Assembly (NCBI RefSeq): GCF_905232215.1
Contig: NZ_CAJNKE010000008.1
Span: forward strand, 1-51,548
Source of the DNA: Burkholderia sp. LMG 13014
GTDB lineage: Bacteria > Pseudomonadota > Gammaproteobacteria > Burkholderiales > Burkholderiaceae
Reading direction: 5' to 3'
Length of the DNA stretch: 51,548 bases
The notes under the pieces are model-generated. The model was not told where the DNA came from and did not search any database. It was given only the letters and a program-made list of their open reading frames with translations. The position numbers and the translations under genes were made by a program. This document shows, piece after piece, positions 33,650 through 43,253 of the stretch; the first letter of the stretch is position 1; each line of letters opens with the position of its first letter.

Positions 33650-35977
33650 CTATGCCGACGCCGTATCCGCCGCACCGAGCGTGGTCATCCCGCTGATCAC
33701 GTCGACGTGATCCTTCGGCACCAGGCCGGAATGCACCGTCGTCCAGCAGCTCGGGCAGAAGTGCTCGCGGAACACGATCTCCGCATCGACGTAATACGAC
33801 GGATCGACACGCACGTTCGAGCTGCCTGACACCGGATCGGAATCGCGGCACGCCAGCGACAGCTGCTTGTCGTGATCGCTCAGTTGATGCCCGCAGTGCC
33901 GGCAGACCACAACCGATCCGCCCGATACGGTCGCAAGGCCGAGGTTGTCGTCGATCGCGCGCGCCTTCTCCGGATCGAAACGGCCCGTGAGCAGCTTCGG
34001 CGCCGCCTCCGCATATTTCCGGCGCTCGCCGAGAATCGCCGCGCGCCGGTGCTCCGTTCTCCCGGCGTCGACGTGACCCGCCGCGTCGACGATCACGCCG
34101 TAGACGAGCTCGGCCGCGCCGCCACCGATCTTGCCGTTGCGCAGGTCGGTCGCGACCGCCTGCACATCGCGGCGAATCGGATCGCCGTAGCCGCCGCCAC
34201 CCTGGCAATGCAGATACAGGACGTCGCCTTGCTTGAGTTCACCTGCCGCCATGCACTGTGCAGTCGTCAGCTCGCCGCCAAGCGCGAACAGGTCGGTCGG
34301 CACCTCACCCTTTGCAAACATCGCGTCGAGCGGCACGTCGCGCACCACGACGTTGTGCCCCGTATTGCCCGGATGGCCGCCCGCGAGCCCCTGGTTTTGC
34401 GCAGTCGCCATCCCCGAGCTCGAGAGCACCATCGCCATCGGCAGCGACGAGCCATACGGCGTGATCGCGACGGACGCGCTGACGCCGCCGCGATGCCGGC
34501 CCGGGCCGCCCGAGTCCGGCTCCTCGCGACGCCAGAGTACGACCAGCGGATACAGCAACTCGGTCATTTCGACGTCCGGCAGCTTGCCCATCGGAATACA
34601 AAAGAGCCCGCCCGTGTCGATGCCGTCGGCAGCGGGACGCGCGCCGTAGCCGCCGGCCATCGACTCCATCACGACATCGACGAACGGCGCGTGGTGCTTG
34701 CCGCGCTGATCGACGCCGGCGAGTACCGCCGTGTTCCAGGTGCCGCAGCAGGTCGCCTGCACGTTCGCCTTCATGTCGACCGTGCAGTCGAGCATCTGCG
34801 ACAGGCACTGCGCGGCCAGGTTGCCGATCGCCCATGCCGTCGCGATCGGCGCCTTGTTGATCGCGGCCGGGAATGTCGCGTTGTTCATTGTCCCTTCGGG
34901 CGTGACGATGTCGAAGCAACGCATCAGGCCGCCGGCCGCCCACGGAATATTGCCGGCGAGCGTCGGCAGCAGCGCCAGCATCACGCCGCCACGCGACCCC
35001 GCATACGTGCAGTTGATGACGCCCGCCTGCGGCGCGGTGCCGGTGAAATCGAAAGTCAGGTGATCGTCGCGCTTCGTCATCGACAGCGTCAGCTTGTGCG
35101 GACGACGGTCGCCCGCCTCGGACTGATCCATGTAGCTCGTCGCCTGCCACGTCCCGTCCGGCGCATTGCGAAGCTTGTCGCGCAGGCGTCGCTCTGCGTC
35201 GTTCATCATCCGCTTCATCACCGCCTTGACCGTGTCGGGGCCGTACTGCTCGATCAGCGCGAGAATGCGCTTGCGCCCGACCAGGTTCGCACCGATCTTC
35301 GCGCGCAGATCGAGGCCGATGAGTTGCGGCACGCGCGAGCGGCGTACCCACATGTCGGCCACGTCGCGTTGCAGCTCGAAATTCCGGACGATCTTGATCG
35401 GCGGCGTCGGCAGCGACTCCGAAAACACGTCCGGCGCGGCGATCGGCATCGACCCGGGCGCCACCCCGCCGAGATCCGGCTCATGGCAAATCGCGCTCGT
35501 CCAGCCGAACAGCTCGCCGTCATGGAAGATCGGCGAAAAAACCAGCACGTCGCTCTGGTGCAAACCGCCGCCGATCCACGGATCGTTGCACAGGAACATG
35601 TCGCCGTCCTGGATGCCTGGATTGTCGGCACGGTTCTGCAGCGTCCAGTAGATCGCGAGATCGATCGCGCCGGCCAGCATCGTGTTGTAGAGGCCGATCT
35701 GCACCTCCTGTCCCGCTTCGTCGTTGATCGTGAAGTCGTAGTCGTTCGCTTCCGACACGACCGGACTGCCCGACATGCGCTTCAGCGTCTCGCCCATCTC
35801 GTCGGTGATCGACCAGAGGCGATGGCGGATCACCTCGTAAGTCAGCGGATGCAGCGCGTCGATGACGTCGTCCGACACGGTGTGCGCCTTCAGCGACGGC
35901 GGCAGCGACCGCAGCAGAACTTCGGGGGCAACGGGTCGGCTGACGAAAATTTCGGAACCCGGAATCGTGGATTGCAT
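33650..35977 (-). CDS. HyuB-type subunit with fused gamma-like zinc domain (acetone/acetophenone carboxylase-like)
   Basis: A 775-residue hydantoinase B/oxoprolinase-family protein. Residues about 40-600 are HyuB (HPLTYEVIRHRLWSITDEMGETLKRMSGSP, GDMFLCNDPWIGGGLHQSD, GGGGYGDP). The last 85 residues carry Cys692-x2-Cys695-Gly-His and Cys741-x2-Cys744 with CGHQLSD and FREHFCPSC, closely resembling the zinc-binding gamma subunit of acetone carboxylase, normally a separate small protein. The long form and this domain point to ATP-dependent ketone carboxylation rather than hydantoin hydrolysis. AGGAG precedes ATG 35977, 21 bases after hyuA. The domain reading is from memory of the family and needs a profile search. 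Confidence 0.88.
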   Translation of the reverse strand: MQSTIPGSEIFVSRPVAPEVLLRSLPPSLKAHTVSDDVIDALHPLTYEVIRHRLWSITDEMGETLKRMSGSPVVSEANDYDFTINDEAGQEVQIGLYNTMLAGAIDLAIYWTLQNRADNPGIQDGDMFLCNDPWIGGGLHQSDVLVFSPIFHDGELFGWTSAICHEPDLGGVAPGSMPIAAPDVFSESLPTPPIKIVRNFELQRDVADMWVRRSRVPQLIGLDLRAKIGANLVGRKRILALIEQYGPDTVKAVMKRMMNDAERRLRDKLRNAPDGTWQATSYMDQSEAGDRRPHKLTLSMTKRDDHLTFDFTGTAPQAGVINCTYAGSRGGVMLALLPTLAGNIPWAAGGLMRCFDIVTPEGTMNNATFPAAINKAPIATAWAIGNLAAQCLSQMLDCTVDMKANVQATCCGTWNTAVLAGVDQRGKHHAPFVDVVMESMAGGYGARPAADGIDTGGLFCIPMGKLPDVEMTELLYPLVVLWRREEPDSGGPGRHRGGVSASVAITPYGSSLPMAMVLSSSGMATAQNQGLAGGHPGNTGHNVVVRDVPLDAMFAKGEVPTDLFALGGELTTAQCMAAGELKQGDVLYLHCQGGGGYGDPIRRDVQAVATDLRNGKIGGGAAELVYGVIVDAAGHVDAGRTEHRRAAILGERRKYAEAAPKLLTGRFDPEKARAIDDNLGLATVSGGSVVVCRHCGHQLSDHDKQLSLACRDSDPVSGSSNVRVDPSYYVDAEIVFREHFCPSCWTTVHSGLVPKDHVDVISGMTTLGAADTASA

Positions 35978-35998
35978 GACAGTTCTCCTATTCGCGGG

Positions 35999-38107
35999 TC
36001 ACGCCGCGTTCATCTTGATCGACAGGTTGCCCAGGTGGTCGATGACGCCCCGCATCCCGTTCGGGACCACGACCGTCGTCGTCGGCACCTGGATCACGGC
36101 CGGGCCCTCCACCACATGCCCGGCACGCAGCAGCGTGTAGTCGTAGGCCGGGGTATCGACGAATCCGTCGTGTGCATCGAGGCAGATCGGGCGGCGTTCG
36201 ATCACCGCATGCTCGACCGGCGTGCCGTTCGCGGCTTCGATTTCCGGGAGTTCCGGCGAGATCGGCAGGATGCCTTCGCCACGAACCCGGTAGGTCAGTA
36301 CCTGGATGCCTGCATCGCGGAAGCCGGAACCGGCACCGAAGAGCTGTGCGTAGCGTTCCTCGAACTTGTCGACGGCATCCTGCAGCGATTCGACGGTGAT
36401 CGGGCCCGACGCCAGCGGCGTCGACACCTCGCCCATCTGCATCCCGTAGCGCATGTCGATCTCGCGATAGAGCTTCGTTTCGACGAACTTGATGCCCTGT
36501 CGCTCGAGCACCGCGCTGACCTCTTCCTCCAGCCGCTTGAAGTTCTCGGTTACGCGCACCGGATCGATCGGTGCGACCGCGGGATCGGACAGCTCGCGAA
36601 TCACGTTGACCTGCGACGCCGCCAGCCCGAACGCGGAAAACGCCGATGCAACCGGACCGAGCGGCACCAGCACTTCGCTCGCGCCGACCGCGAACGTGTA
36701 CGCCGCGCAGTGGGCCGGCCCCGCGCCGCCGAACGCGTAGACGACGAAATCGCGCGGATCATGGCCGGCCTCCACCGCGATCTTGCGGAGCAGGTCGCCC
36801 GTCTGCGCGTTCTGCACCGCGTAGATCGCTGCGGCCGCGTCCTCGACGCTCAGCCCGAGCGGTTCCGCGATCCGTCGCCGGATCGCATCGCGCGCCAGTT
36901 CGATCGACAGCGGGCGCTTGCCGCCAAGCAGCCCACGCGACGGCAGAATGCCCAGCACGAGGTTCGCGTCGGTGATGGTCGGCTCCATGCCGCCGGCGCC
37001 GTAGCAGGCCGGCCCTGGCGCGGCCTGGGCGCTCAGCGGGCCGACCCGCAGATTGCCGCCTGCATCGATCCACGCGATCGCACCGCCGCCGGAACCGATC
37101 GCCTCGACGCGCAGCGTCGGTACGTTGACGGGCGACTGATTGATGATGGTCTGCGCCGCGCGCACCGGCTCGCCATCGACGATCAGGCCCGCGAGGAACG
37201 TCGTGCCGCCCACGTCCGTTGCCATCACGTTGCGATGGCCGAGCTGGCCCGCGAGCTGCATCGCGCCGACCACGCCGCCGGTCAGCACCGAGCCGACCGT
37301 CGTGATCGCGGTGGCCGGTGCTTCGGCCGCCGTGATCGCGCCGCCCGAACTCTGCATCACGAGCAGCGGCCCGGCGAGCCCTTCGCCGCGCAGGCCCGCT
37401 TCGAGGTTCGTCAGGTAGTCGCGCAGGCCCGGGCCGATCTGTGTGCTCATGATCGTCGTCGCATGGCGCGCATATTCGCGGATCCGCGGGCTTACGTCCG
37501 ACGACAATGCCACGTAGATATCCGGCACCTCTGCGTGGATGATCTCGCGCACGCGCTGCTCGTGCGACGGATTCCGGAACGACCAGAGCAGCGACACGGC
37601 GATTGCCGACACCCCCTGCGCCACGCAATCGCGCACCGCGTCGCGAACTTCCGCATCGTCGAGGTCGACGAGTACGTTCCCCTCGCGATCCATCCGCTGC
37701 GTCACTTCCTTGATCAGACGCTTCGCGACGAGCGGTGCGGGCTTGGCGTGGCCGAGCACGTTCTGCAACTCCATCGACGAGCGGCCGAGGTAGCGCCCCT
37801 CGACGTTCATGATCGCGATCGAGTCGCCGTGCCCGCGCGTCGTGATGAATCCGACGGGCGGCACCTTGCCCATCACGAGCGCATTCAGGGACGACGTCGT
37901 GCCGTGTGCAATGTGATCGGTGTTCTGCAGGAACTCGGCGCGCGACATCGAGAATTGCTCGGCCAGCAGACCCAGCACGTTGAAGACACCGGCCGAATAG
38001 TCGGGCGGCGTGGAAGGCGTCTTGGCCGACACGATGACGCCGCGATCGTCGACCGCCACACCATCGGTGAAGGTTCCGCCTACATCGACTCCTACTACGA
38101 ATCCCAT
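35999..38107 (-). CDS. HyuA-type ATPase subunit (hydantoinase A/acetone carboxylase-like)
   Basis: A 702-residue HyuA-family protein with the actin-like ATPase fold. GVDVGGTFTDGVAVDD at the N terminus is the phosphate-binding motif; NALVMGKVPPVGFITTRGHGDSI, TDVGGTTFLAGLI and YAFGGAGPAHCAAY are family landmarks. It would phosphorylate the substrate or bicarbonate and act with the HyuB-type subunit encoded next. AGGAG lies seven bases before ATG 38107. Acetone carboxylase beta subunits are of very similar length. No separate gamma-subunit gene is present, in line with the fusion in the next gene. Confidence 0.93.
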   Translation of the reverse strand: MGFVVGVDVGGTFTDGVAVDDRGVIVSAKTPSTPPDYSAGVFNVLGLLAEQFSMSRAEFLQNTDHIAHGTTSSLNALVMGKVPPVGFITTRGHGDSIAIMNVEGRYLGRSSMELQNVLGHAKPAPLVAKRLIKEVTQRMDREGNVLVDLDDAEVRDAVRDCVAQGVSAIAVSLLWSFRNPSHEQRVREIIHAEVPDIYVALSSDVSPRIREYARHATTIMSTQIGPGLRDYLTNLEAGLRGEGLAGPLLVMQSSGGAITAAEAPATAITTVGSVLTGGVVGAMQLAGQLGHRNVMATDVGGTTFLAGLIVDGEPVRAAQTIINQSPVNVPTLRVEAIGSGGGAIAWIDAGGNLRVGPLSAQAAPGPACYGAGGMEPTITDANLVLGILPSRGLLGGKRPLSIELARDAIRRRIAEPLGLSVEDAAAAIYAVQNAQTGDLLRKIAVEAGHDPRDFVVYAFGGAGPAHCAAYTFAVGASEVLVPLGPVASAFSAFGLAASQVNVIRELSDPAVAPIDPVRVTENFKRLEEEVSAVLERQGIKFVETKLYREIDMRYGMQMGEVSTPLASGPITVESLQDAVDKFEERYAQLFGAGSGFRDAGIQVLTYRVRGEGILPISPELPEIEAANGTPVEHAVIERRPICLDAHDGFVDTPAYDYTLLRAGHVVEGPAVIQVPTTTVVVPNGMRGVIDHLGNLSIKMNAA

Positions 38108-38194
38108 TTCATGTCTCCTATGAATGTCGTATTCCGGCTTTCGGTCTCGTCCGTCCGAATTCCGTCGGCAGCGGGACCGGCATCCGGTTGGGGG

Positions 38195-39424
38195 CTAAAA
38201 CCTGTGAATCGCGCCGAGGCGGAACGCGACCTGCTTGTTCGTTGCCGACGGATTGAATCCCGCGATCGACGCGACGGCCGGCTGCCCGAGCGAGTCCGTT
38301 CCCGATACGCGCTGGCCCGCCGCGAGCACATAAAGATCGGTTGCCTTGGACAGGCTGTAGTCGACCGCCGCATTCATCTGCAGATACCGGGCGCCGTCGT
38401 CGCCCTTGACCGAGCTCCGCGTGGTGTAGTCGAAACCCAGTGCAAACTGCAGCGTCGGCGTAGCGCGGTAGCGTGCATTCAGGTCGACGCTCGTGAACAT
38501 TGCCAGCCCTGAATAGCCGAGCGGATTCGGGCCGGACGACGAGCCAAGCCCGCCGAAGCGTGTGTTGGTTGCGCTCACCGAGACCACCGAACCGGCGTAC
38601 GACCAGGACATGCCCGCGCCCGCGATCTGGAGCGTCTTGGCCGACGCATAGCCGGCGAACACCGGATACGCCTGCGGCGTCGTGGCCGAACCGGGCGAGC
38701 CGATGTTGTTCGCGACGGCACTTCCCTTGTTCGGGGTGTTCCCATAGAACGATACGTTCGGATCGCGCGCGTTCAGGTACCCGAGTCCGAACGCGAATGC
38801 GGTTCCCGTGTATCCGCCCGCGATCGACCAGATCTGATTCTGTCCGGTGTGTCCGGCGACACCTCCCAGGCTGACCATCGCGGCCATCGCGAATCCGTGG
38901 TAGGTCGCGGAGGTGAACTTCACCGCGTTGTTGATCCGGTTCGTGTTCGACAAATTGTCGACGTCGTCCGCATGCGAGCCCATGTATCCCGCCCATGTTC
39001 CCGCTGCCGCATACGGCTGCACGAAGTTGACCAGCGGATCGTACTGGCGGCCCAACGTGAGCGTGCCAAGATCACTGGCCAGCCCGACATACGACTGCCG
39101 GCCGAATTCGGCGCCGCCTTGCGCGAGCGATCCCGTGTTCGCCATGAATCCGTTCTCCAGTACGAAGGTCGCCTTCAGCCCGCCGCCCAGATCTTCCAGA
39201 CCGCGCAATCCCCAGCGGCTCCCGGATACGCCGGTTGCATGCCCGTCGGTCAGTGCGAACTGCGAGGCTCCGGTCGGCTTGCCCGCCGCGCGTCCGGTCT
39301 GCGCGGAATTCACGTACGTGATGCCCTCGTCGATCAGGCCGTAGAGCGTCAGCGAGCTTTGCGCATGTACCGCCGAGGTCATCGCCAACGACGCGAAGGC
39401 CGGCAATCTCCATTTCGTCTGCAT
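38195..39424 (-). CDS. Porin, Gram-negative OmpC-like
   Basis: A 409-residue trimeric porin with a signal peptide (ending SAVHAQSS), SLTLYGLIDEGITYVNS, the loop-region GSRWGLRGLEDLGGGLKATFVLENGF, and the terminal strand RLGAIHRF with final Phe. TGGAGA precedes ATG 39424. It is embedded between the MFS gene (44 bases upstream) and hyuA (87 bases downstream), so it probably serves uptake of the pathway substrate. It differs from the stand-alone porin at 6666 in the middle loops and has an extended final third. Confidence 0.92.
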   Translation of the reverse strand: MQTKWRLPAFASLAMTSAVHAQSSLTLYGLIDEGITYVNSAQTGRAAGKPTGASQFALTDGHATGVSGSRWGLRGLEDLGGGLKATFVLENGFMANTGSLAQGGAEFGRQSYVGLASDLGTLTLGRQYDPLVNFVQPYAAAGTWAGYMGSHADDVDNLSNTNRINNAVKFTSATYHGFAMAAMVSLGGVAGHTGQNQIWSIAGGYTGTAFAFGLGYLNARDPNVSFYGNTPNKGSAVANNIGSPGSATTPQAYPVFAGYASAKTLQIAGAGMSWSYAGSVVSVSATNTRFGGLGSSSGPNPLGYSGLAMFTSVDLNARYRATPTLQFALGFDYTTRSSVKGDDGARYLQMNAAVDYSLSKATDLYVLAAGQRVSGTDSLGQPAVASIAGFNPSATNKQVAFRLGAIHRF

Positions 39425-39468
39425 GAAAAGTCTCCAGATATTTTTATAGGTGATGATTGACGCAACGC

Positions 39469-40773
39469 TCACCGGTCGACCGGATAGACGTACTCGCCGA
39501 GCGTCAACACCAGCGCGGCACATATCGCGCATGCCGCGCCGGCCCCTGCATACGCAATCGCGTACGTATGAAAGTGGTCGAATACCCAGCCGAACGCGAT
39601 CGGTCCGGCCACGCCGCCCAGTGCGAAGAACAGGAACAGGACGCCGTACAGGAAACTGAAATGCTCGACGCCGAAGTAGCGGCGGACGAAGAACGGCACG
39701 AAATCGCCTTCCGCCCCGATCACGAACGCGAATGCGAAGGCGCCGGCCGAAACCATCGGCAGTTGCGAACCGGGGCTCCCCGCGATCAACGCGAGACCGG
39801 CGCCACCGAGCAGGAACTGAACTGCGGCGACGTGGCGCGCGGAGAGGACGTCGATCAGCAGTCCGGTCACCGCGCGACCGACCATCACGCCGATGCCGAT
39901 CAACGCGGCGATCTTCGTCGCCTGCGCGGGGGCCATGCCACGATCGGTCAATGACGGAACCATGTGGACGATGGCGCCGAGGCCCGCGCATGAAACAACG
40001 AAGAACACCGCGCTCAGCATCGCGAATCGCCACGTCCGCATCGCATGCCACGCGCGCTGGCCGGCGCGTGACGCATTGGCCGCAGACGGCGACACCTTCG
40101 CGCACACCCGGTTCGTACGGCCACCGCTCGGCAACAACAGGTAGGCCGCGAGCCCGCCGACGAGCACGACGTGCGACAGATGCCGATAGCCCGATTGCCA
40201 GCCACCGTCGTCGATCCACTGCTGCGCCAGCAACGGCATCAGCGCGTTGCCGATTCCGAGGCCGATCATCGCGATGCCCATTGCCAGCCCGAGCCGCTTG
40301 TCGAAATGCGCAGGCAACGCGCTCAGATAGCCGGTCGGGGTCGTGCCCACTGCCATGAACCCGAGCAGCAGCGTCAGGCCGCCGAACAACACGATGTTGC
40401 TGGGCGACACGGAGAGCGCGAACAACCCGAGCGAGAACAGCACCGACGACGTCATCACGACCCGCCGGACGCCGTAGCGTGCGATCAGGTGCCCGGTGAC
40501 GGGTGCGCCGATGGCCAGGCCAAGCTGCGCCAGGCCCGCGATCGCGGAGGTCCCGGCGCGTGTCCACCCGAATGCCTGCGCGATCGGCTTGAGGAAGATC
40601 GACAACGTACTGAAGTACGTGGCCGAGAATCCCACGAGCATCCCCACGGCGCAGCCGAACACGATGCGCGCGCTCCGGACGGAGCCGGCCAGCGTCGCGT
40701 CCGGTGCCAGCTCAACGGTTGTGTTGTTTTCCACGAGTCTGTCTCCAATATCTTTATCGCTACGCGCGTTCAT
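39469..40773 (-). CDS. MFS transporter
   Basis: A 434-residue inner-membrane protein with twelve predicted helices and a charged cytoplasmic loop near residues 215-245 between the two halves. GHLIARYGVRRVVM after helix 2 fits the G-x-x-x-(D)-R-x-G-R-(R/K) MFS loop. The N-terminal half has GGLTLLLGFMAVGTTPTGYL. Relatives include oxalate/formate and monocarboxylate transporters and uptake systems for aromatic acids. It starts nine bases after the thiolase stop. Uptake of the ketone or an aromatic acid is the probable role. Confidence 0.9.
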   Translation of the reverse strand: MNARSDKDIGDRLVENNTTVELAPDATLAGSVRSARIVFGCAVGMLVGFSATYFSTLSIFLKPIAQAFGWTRAGTSAIAGLAQLGLAIGAPVTGHLIARYGVRRVVMTSSVLFSLGLFALSVSPSNIVLFGGLTLLLGFMAVGTTPTGYLSALPAHFDKRLGLAMGIAMIGLGIGNALMPLLAQQWIDDGGWQSGYRHLSHVVLVGGLAAYLLLPSGGRTNRVCAKVSPSAANASRAGQRAWHAMRTWRFAMLSAVFFVVSCAGLGAIVHMVPSLTDRGMAPAQATKIAALIGIGVMVGRAVTGLLIDVLSARHVAAVQFLLGGAGLALIAGSPGSQLPMVSAGAFAFAFVIGAEGDFVPFFVRRYFGVEHFSFLYGVLFLFFALGGVAGPIAFGWVFDHFHTYAIAYAGAGAACAICAALVLTLGEYVYPVDR

Positions 40774-40782
40774 CCCGCCCGA

Positions 40783-41976
40783 TCAACACACCTCGAACAA
40801 CGCGGCGGCCCCCATTCCGCCACCGACACACATCGCAACCACGACATGCTTCACGCGCCGGCGCCGTCCTTCGAGCAACGCATGTCCAACCAGCCGCGAA
40901 CCCGTCATCCCGTACGGATGCCCGATCGCGATCGCCCCGCCGTTGACGTTGTAGCGGTCCGGATCGATACCGAGCCGGTCTCGGCAATAGAGCACCTGGC
41001 ACGCGAATGCCTCGTTCAGCTCCCACAGGCCGACATCGTCGATCGTCAGGCCATGCTGCTTGAGCAGCTTCGGAATCGCGTAGACCGGACCAATGCCCAT
41101 CTCTTCCGGCGCGGTCCCGGCCACGGCCATCCCTCTGTAGATGCCCAGCGGGGCGAGCCCTGCACGTTCGGCCGAGCGCGCATCCATCAGTACGCACGCG
41201 CTTGCACCGTCGGAGAGCTGGCTCGCGTTGCCAGCCGTCACCGTGCCGCCGGCGAGCACCGCCTTCAGCGACTCAAGCCCCTGCAATGTCGTGTCCGGAC
41301 GGTTTCCTTCGTCTTTCGAGAGCGTGATCTCGCGCACGTCGATCGCGCCGGTCTGCTTGTCCGTCACCCGCGTCGAGACCGTGATCGGCACGATTTCGTC
41401 GTCGTACAGGCCGTCGCGCTGTGCAGCCGCCGTTCTCTGCTGCGATGCCAGCGCATACGCGTCCTGCTGCTCGCGCGTGATGCCGTAGCGTGTCGACACG
41501 CATTCCGCGGTCTCGAGCATCGGCATATAGGCGTGCTCGGCGTGGCGCAGCACCTCGGCGTCCTTCTCCGCGTACACCCAGTCGTAGTACCGATCCTGGA
41601 TCGCGGAGATGTTTTCCTGCCCGCCGGCCACGACGACGTCCATGCCGTCCACGACGATCTGCTTCGCGCCGGTCGCGATCGCCATCAGGCCCGACGCGCA
41701 CTGGCGATCGATCGATTGCGCGGCGACGGTATGCGGAAGCCCGGCCGCAAACGACGCGTTCCGCGCGATATTCGAACCTGCCGTGCCCGCCGCCAGTACC
41801 GTGCCGACAATGACGTCCTCGATGCGCCCCGGCTCGACGCCGGCACGCGCCACCGCATGACGAATCGCATGCCCCATGAGACTCGGCGACTTCGTCGCGT
41901 TGAACGCCCCGCGATAGGCTCGACCGATGGGCGTCCTGGCCGTCGAGACGATGACTGCTTCTCTCATTGCATCCAC
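40783..41976 (-). CDS. Thiolase (acetyl-CoA C-acyltransferase)
   Basis: A 397-residue thiolase with the nucleophilic Cys93 in [10 protein letters not shown], His353 in GHPYGMTGS and Cys383 in CVGGGMGAA, so all catalytic residues are present. In the proposed pathway it would cleave a beta-keto-aryl-CoA into aryl-CoA and acetyl-CoA, equal to the benzoylacetyl-CoA step of acetophenone degradation. It may also have its own upstream regulatory site at 41993-42008. It lies 63 bases after the maleate isomerase gene. Confidence 0.93.
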   Translation of the reverse strand: MDAMREAVIVSTARTPIGRAYRGAFNATKSPSLMGHAIRHAVARAGVEPGRIEDVIVGTVLAAGTAGSNIARNASFAAGLPHTVAAQSIDRQCASGLMAIATGAKQIVVDGMDVVVAGGQENISAIQDRYYDWVYAEKDAEVLRHAEHAYMPMLETAECVSTRYGITREQQDAYALASQQRTAAAQRDGLYDDEIVPITVSTRVTDKQTGAIDVREITLSKDEGNRPDTTLQGLESLKAVLAGGTVTAGNASQLSDGASACVLMDARSAERAGLAPLGIYRGMAVAGTAPEEMGIGPVYAIPKLLKQHGLTIDDVGLWELNEAFACQVLYCRDRLGIDPDRYNVNGGAIAIGHPYGMTGSRLVGHALLEGRRRRVKHVVVAMCVGGGMGAAALFEVC

Positions 41977-41992
41977 TCCAATAAATAGGATT

Positions 41993-42008
41993 CCGTACTA
42001 TATGACGG
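41993..42008. promoter_or_regulatory. Candidate operator CCGTACTATATGACGG inside the operon
   Basis: A 16-base palindrome-like site: CCGT and ACGG outer arms and a TATA centre, with two unpaired bases on each side. The sequence ACTAT is repeated at both ends of the wider region. It lies between the isomerase and thiolase genes and might mark an internal promoter. The binding protein is unknown. Confidence 0.35.
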
Positions 42009-42039
42009 ACTATTTCCAGATGATTCGAACGCGATTCGT

Positions 42040-42798
42040 CTATCGATAGGCGCCACTCAGCAGGGCGCCGGCATTCGGCACGACCGGTTCGAGCCCCAGG
42101 TGATCGAGCATCCGTCGCGTCGTGCAGATGGCGGTGGACGTCACCGGAACGCCAAGGGCATCCTCGACGAGCTGGATCGACGGCAGCGACTGCATCTGGA
42201 CACAGGCCGACAGCACGACGACGTCGGCATTCGCGATGTTCAGCTTCTTCACGTCGTCGACCAGGCGTGCCGGATCGCGCCGTCCGACCTCGAGGTTGTC
42301 CGGAATCTCGAACGCGAGCGAATCGATGACTTCGATGCCCTCGTTTTCGACATATTCGACGACCCGATCGCACAGCGGGCGCATATACGGCGCCAGCAAC
42401 GAGATCTTCTTTGCCCCCATGATCTTCAGCCCTTCCACCAACGCACCGGCCGACGTCATCACGGGCGAGTTGCAGTGATTCTCCCGGGCCACCGCCGTCA
42501 GTTCGCGCTCGACTTCGCGGTGGTAACCGTTGCCCATCGCCATGATCGCGACCAGACAGGCCGTGCTCATCACGTCGACCCGCGCATCGGCCAGTTCCGC
42601 CGCGCACCGCAGTCCTTCGCGGTTCATCGCCTCGAGTTCCTCGCGCGTCACCTTGTGCATCCGCATCCGGCTGCTGTGAAACGTGAAGCGTTCCGGGCGA
42701 ATGCTTTCGCGCGCGCGCAGCATCGCGGGAATTTCGGTCTCCATCGTCGTATTCGAACTCGGCACGATCTGGCCGATTCGGTAGGTTCTTGCAGTCAT
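42040..42798 (-). CDS. Maleate cis-trans isomerase (Asp/Glu racemase superfamily)
   Basis: A 252-residue protein starting GQIVPSSNTTMETEIP. Cys81 in MSTACLVAIMAMG and Cys199 in LSACVQMQS correspond to the two catalytic cysteines of maleate isomerases, and Tyr138 in LLAPY also fits. The enzyme converts maleate to fumarate without cofactor. AAGGAG precedes ATG 42798, which overlaps the thioesterase stop by four bases. It suggests that the pathway ends through maleate or a near relative, as in gentisate and nicotinate catabolism. Confidence 0.9.
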   Translation of the reverse strand: MTARTYRIGQIVPSSNTTMETEIPAMLRARESIRPERFTFHSSRMRMHKVTREELEAMNREGLRCAAELADARVDVMSTACLVAIMAMGNGYHREVERELTAVARENHCNSPVMTSAGALVEGLKIMGAKKISLLAPYMRPLCDRVVEYVENEGIEVIDSLAFEIPDNLEVGRRDPARLVDDVKKLNIANADVVVLSACVQMQSLPSIQLVEDALGVPVTSTAICTTRRMLDHLGLEPVVPNAGALLSGAYR

Positions 42799-43253
42799 GC
42801 TGGCTCCTTGGAGGTCAGATACGGTTCGAGCGCCGCCCGCAATGTGGGTGGGATCTCGATGCTCTCTCGAACGCCCTCGCGGATGGCAATCGGCGTGAAC
42901 CGGCCTTCGAACGCGAGGCGCCCGTCCGGGAGAAAGGCGCGTGCAATCAGATCGAACGTACGCGTGCGGATCTCGCCCACTTCGACACGGATATCGACGA
43001 CGTCTTCGGGGTAGAGCGACGCGTGAAACGTCAGGCTCATGTGCTTGCACGGCAAGCCGACCCCGCTCTCGCGCCCTGCTCGCCCGACGGCGCCGTAACC
43101 GATATGTCGATAGAAATGCATGACGGCGCCCAGGAGGTAGTCGGTAAAGCGGCCGGTGAACACGACGCCGGCCGGATCGCAGTCGGACCAGCGCGCGATG
43201 CGCCGCACCGTGAACGGCAGATCGGCCACCACGATTTCGGAGCTTTCGTTCAC
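42795..43253 (-). CDS. Hot-dog acyl-CoA thioesterase, 4-hydroxybenzoyl-CoA type
   Basis: A 152-residue hot-dog protein. RWSDCDPAGVVFTGRFTDYLLGAVMHFYRHIG carries the Asp-Pro-Ala-Gly-x-Val motif of 4-hydroxybenzoyl-CoA thioesterases. The start is GTG 43253, which overlaps the monooxygenase stop by four bases (GTGA); GGGGGT precedes it. The stop overlaps the isomerase start by four bases. It probably releases an aromatic acid from an aryl-CoA after hydroxylation. Confidence 0.9.
   Translation of the reverse strand: MNESSEIVVADLPFTVRRIARWSDCDPAGVVFTGRFTDYLLGAVMHFYRHIGYGAVGRAGRESGVGLPCKHMSLTFHASLYPEDVVDIRVEVGEIRTRTFDLIARAFLPDGRLAFEGRFTPIAIREGVRESIEIPPTLRAALEPYLTSKEPA

Noticed and set aside
33872-38512. 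A 1546-residue plus-strand frame opposite hyuA/hyuB
   Set aside because: Arg/His-rich antisense shadow of two clear genes; no recognisable domain.
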